From: JAWWPY01 sp036394075
Lineage (GTDB): Bacteria > Actinomycetota > Actinomycetes > Streptosporangiales > Streptosporangiaceae
NCBI GenBank assembly: GCA_036394075.1
Contig: DASWFT010000673.1
Location: 1-7,326 of the forward strand
Direction: 5' to 3'
Length of the DNA stretch: 7,326 bases
Shown here: positions 6,188-7,326 of the stretch, piece after piece
Position numbering within the stretch: the first letter of the stretch is position 1
Layout of the letters: the number at the start of each line of letters is the position of its first letter
Position numbers and translations under genes: made by a program
Notes under the pieces: generated by a model
Seen by the model: the letters and a program-made list of their open reading frames with translations, nothing else
The model's database searches: none
What the model was told of the DNA's origin: nothing

Positions 6188-6210
6188 TGCGATGTCAGGG
6201 GTACCGCCGT

Positions 6211-7002
6211 TCAGGCTTCGTTAGGGACCTGCTCGGCCAGGAAGTCTTCCCAGGTCCGGTGGCCTACTGCTCGTTCGGGAGCCAGATTCGCGCCGGCCCG
6301 AAGCGCGCGGGCCGCCTTTCCGGGCAGCCGGACTGGCACCATCATCCGGTGCTTGCCGCGAGCCCGCAGGTATCCGCGGAGCAGATCGGCCATGCCGTAG
6401 ACGCGCGGCCCGGCCATGTCGGGTACCAGGCCGGCCGGCTTGCCGAGGGCGAGCTCTACCAGCCGGCCGGCCACCTCGCCGGCGTCGACCGGCTGGAACC
6501 GGATTCCGGCCGGGACTGGTATCACCGGCAGCCTGACCATCTGCCGTGCTGTCGTCAGGCACAGGTCATGGAACTGGGTGGCGCGCAGCGTCGTCCACGG
6601 CACGCCGGAATCGGCCACCACCCGCTCTGCGGCCAGCTTGGCCGCGAAGTAGCCGAACATGGCGCGGTCGACGCCGCTGACGACCGGAATCCGGTCGGCG
6701 CCGACGACCGAGATATACACCAGGTGCGGCGTCCCGTCCCGGGCTGCTGCCTGTACCAGGTTCCTGGCCTTTTCTTCATCGCCCTTGGCGCTGCCCGCGC
6801 AGTGCACGATGATCTCGGCCCCCTCAACCGCAGCGCCGACCCCCTCGCCCGTGGCCAGGTCGCCGGTCACGTACTCGATACCATCCGCCGCCTCGTGGGT
6901 GCGTCGGCTGAGCACCCGTACCTTGCCGTCGGCGTCCCGCAGGGGCGGGACGACGAGACGCCCGAGCGTGCCCGTGCCGCCAGTGACCAGGATGCGTGCC
7001 AT
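6211..7002 (-). CDS. NAD(P)-binding SDR / NmrA-like oxidoreductase
   Basis: A 263-residue atypical short-chain dehydrogenase/reductase. The N-terminal Rossmann motif is TGGTGTLG (residues 7-14), typical of NmrA-like and extended/atypical SDRs. An Arg-rich segment follows strand 2 (VRVLSRRTHE), which in this group often favours NADP. VTGDLATGEG and IIVHCAGSAKG follow the expected strand order. YISVVGADR carries Ser98, and YFAAK supplies Tyr118/Lys122 spaced as the SDR catalytic pair. TTLRATQFHD and PVDAGEVAGRLVELAL are also characteristic of the family. The ATG 7002 start has GAGGAAGG six bases upstream. It is divergent from an ECF41 sigma gene; such sigma factors are typically adjacent to a carboxymuconolactone decarboxylase, oxidoreductase or epimerase gene that they control. 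The substrate is unknown. Confidence 0.9.
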   Translation of the reverse strand: MARILVTGGTGTLGRLVVPPLRDADGKVRVLSRRTHEAADGIEYVTGDLATGEGVGAAVEGAEIIVHCAGSAKGDEEKARNLVQAAARDGTPHLVYISVVGADRIPVVSGVDRAMFGYFAAKLAAERVVADSGVPWTTLRATQFHDLCLTTARQMVRLPVIPVPAGIRFQPVDAGEVAGRLVELALGKPAGLVPDMAGPRVYGMADLLRGYLRARGKHRMMVPVRLPGKAARALRAGANLAPERAVGHRTWEDFLAEQVPNEA

Positions 7003-7042
7003 TGCTCACCTTCCTCGCTTAGTGCATGCCGTGCGCCCCGCA

Positions 7043-7104
7043 TGTCACGTCCGCGGGGGACAGGGTGTCAGTGTGGTGACACCCGGCAACGAGGGAACGT
7101 GACA
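7043..7104. promoter_or_regulatory. Symmetric divergent ECF41-type promoter pair
   Basis: On the plus strand TGTCACG (7043-7049), 16 bases, then TGTC (7066-7069). On the minus strand TGTCACG (7104-7098), 16 bases, then TGTC (7081-7078). I recall the published ECF41 promoter as TGTCACA-16-CGTC, so each matches in 6 of 7 and 3 of 4 positions with exact spacing. The -10 parts lie in a second inverted repeat, GGGTGTCA (7063-7070)/TGACACCC (7077-7084), which has the same centre as the outer repeat TGTCACGT/ACGTGACA. The arrangement fits divergent activation of the oxidoreductase and of the sigma gene itself. A repressor operator is the alternative. Confidence 0.6.
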
Positions 7105-7105
7105 G

Positions 7106-7326
7106 ATGGCCGACAGCGACTGGCTGGCAGCTGCCTTCGAGGAGCACCGCGATCACCTGCGGGCGGTGGCCTACCGGCTGCTCGGCTCGATGACCGACGC
7201 CGACGATGCGGTCCAGGACACCTGGCTGCGGCTGACTGGCGCGGATACCAGCGAGGTGGAGAATCTCGGCGGCTGGCTGACGACAGTCGTCGCGCGGGTG
7301 TCCCTCAATATGCTCCGGTCGCGCCG
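7106..7326 (+). CDS. sigJ: ECF41-family (SigJ-type) RNA polymerase sigma factor, 5' part
   Basis: The first 73 codons of an extracytoplasmic-function sigma factor, cut by the window end. The visible part is region 2. FEEHRDHLRAVAYRLLGSMTD (2.1/2.2) is followed by ADDAVQDTWLRL (core RNA polymerase contact), and VENLGGWLTTVVARVSLNML then RSRR (2.3/2.4, -10 recognition and melting). GSMTDADDAVQ and VENLGGWLTTVVARV are hallmarks of the ECF41 group, whose full members carry a C-terminal SnoaL-like domain that adjusts activity in place of an anti-sigma factor; that domain would lie beyond this window. The ATG at 7106 has GAGGGA nine bases upstream. The ribosome site overlaps the minus-strand promoter, so the two divergent genes share control sequence. 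The paired oxidoreductase gene is its likely target. Confidence 0.9.
   Translation, partial: MADSDWLAAAFEEHRDHLRAVAYRLLGSMTDADDAVQDTWLRLTGADTSEVENLGGWLTTVVARVSLNMLRSR

Noticed and set aside
1..7326. Insertion sequence, integrase, CRISPR or tRNA explaining the decayed region
   Set aside because: No transposase or integrase motifs, terminal inverted repeats, regularly spaced repeats or tRNA-like cloverleaf were seen on either strand.

Overview
The window is high-GC DNA with GTG and TTG starts, several 4-base GTGA gene overlaps, a RelBE pair resembling the Mycobacterium tuberculosis Rv1247c/Rv1246c type and an ECF41 (SigJ-type) sigma factor. All of this points to an actinomycete (Actinomycetota); I cannot name a genus. 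It reads as an accessory region: two toxin-antitoxin modules, a decayed stretch, a polysaccharide-type gene cluster, and a sigma-factor/oxidoreductase pair at the right edge.

Layout. Positions 20-660 hold a vapBC toxin-antitoxin operon on the minus strand. It stands head to head with a relBE-type operon on the plus strand (826-1363), and each has its own promoter/operator in the 165-base gap. Next on the plus strand is a decayed stretch: a class I methyltransferase fragment cut at both ends (1391-1753), running directly into a remnant of a large glycosidase-like protein (about 1754-2876). That remnant carries a clear one-base deletion near 2152 and probably two internal deletions.

Converging on it from the right is a minus-strand cluster. 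In transcription order it contains a doubtful small one-helix membrane protein (6081/6102-5704), a stand-alone receiver-domain response regulator (5707-5321), a membrane-anchored HEAT-repeat protein (5340-4318) and a family 2 membrane glycosyltransferase (4321-2928). Adjacent genes overlap, which suggests translational coupling. The glycosyltransferase keeps all its recognisable catalytic motifs but is split by a one-base shortfall in a G-run at 3747-3752. My reading (inference) is a signal-responsive surface-polysaccharide module: phosphorylated receiver, HEAT adaptor, membrane synthase. Its synthase is frameshifted, and a possible glycosidase partner is decayed on the opposite strand.

At the right edge, an NAD(P)-binding SDR/NmrA-like oxidoreductase (7002-6211, minus) is divergent from the 5' part of an ECF41 sigma factor gene (7106 to window end, plus). 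The 103-base gap between them is strikingly symmetric: two nested inverted repeats share one centre, and each strand reads TGTCACG-16-TGTC, close to the promoter described for ECF41 factors (recalled as TGTCACA-16-CGTC). This suggests that the sigma factor activates both itself and its oxidoreductase partner. Between the oxidoreductase and the polysaccharide cluster (6103-6210) lie hairpins that can pair in competing ways. I see no tRNA, rRNA, CRISPR array, transposase or insertion-sequence ends.
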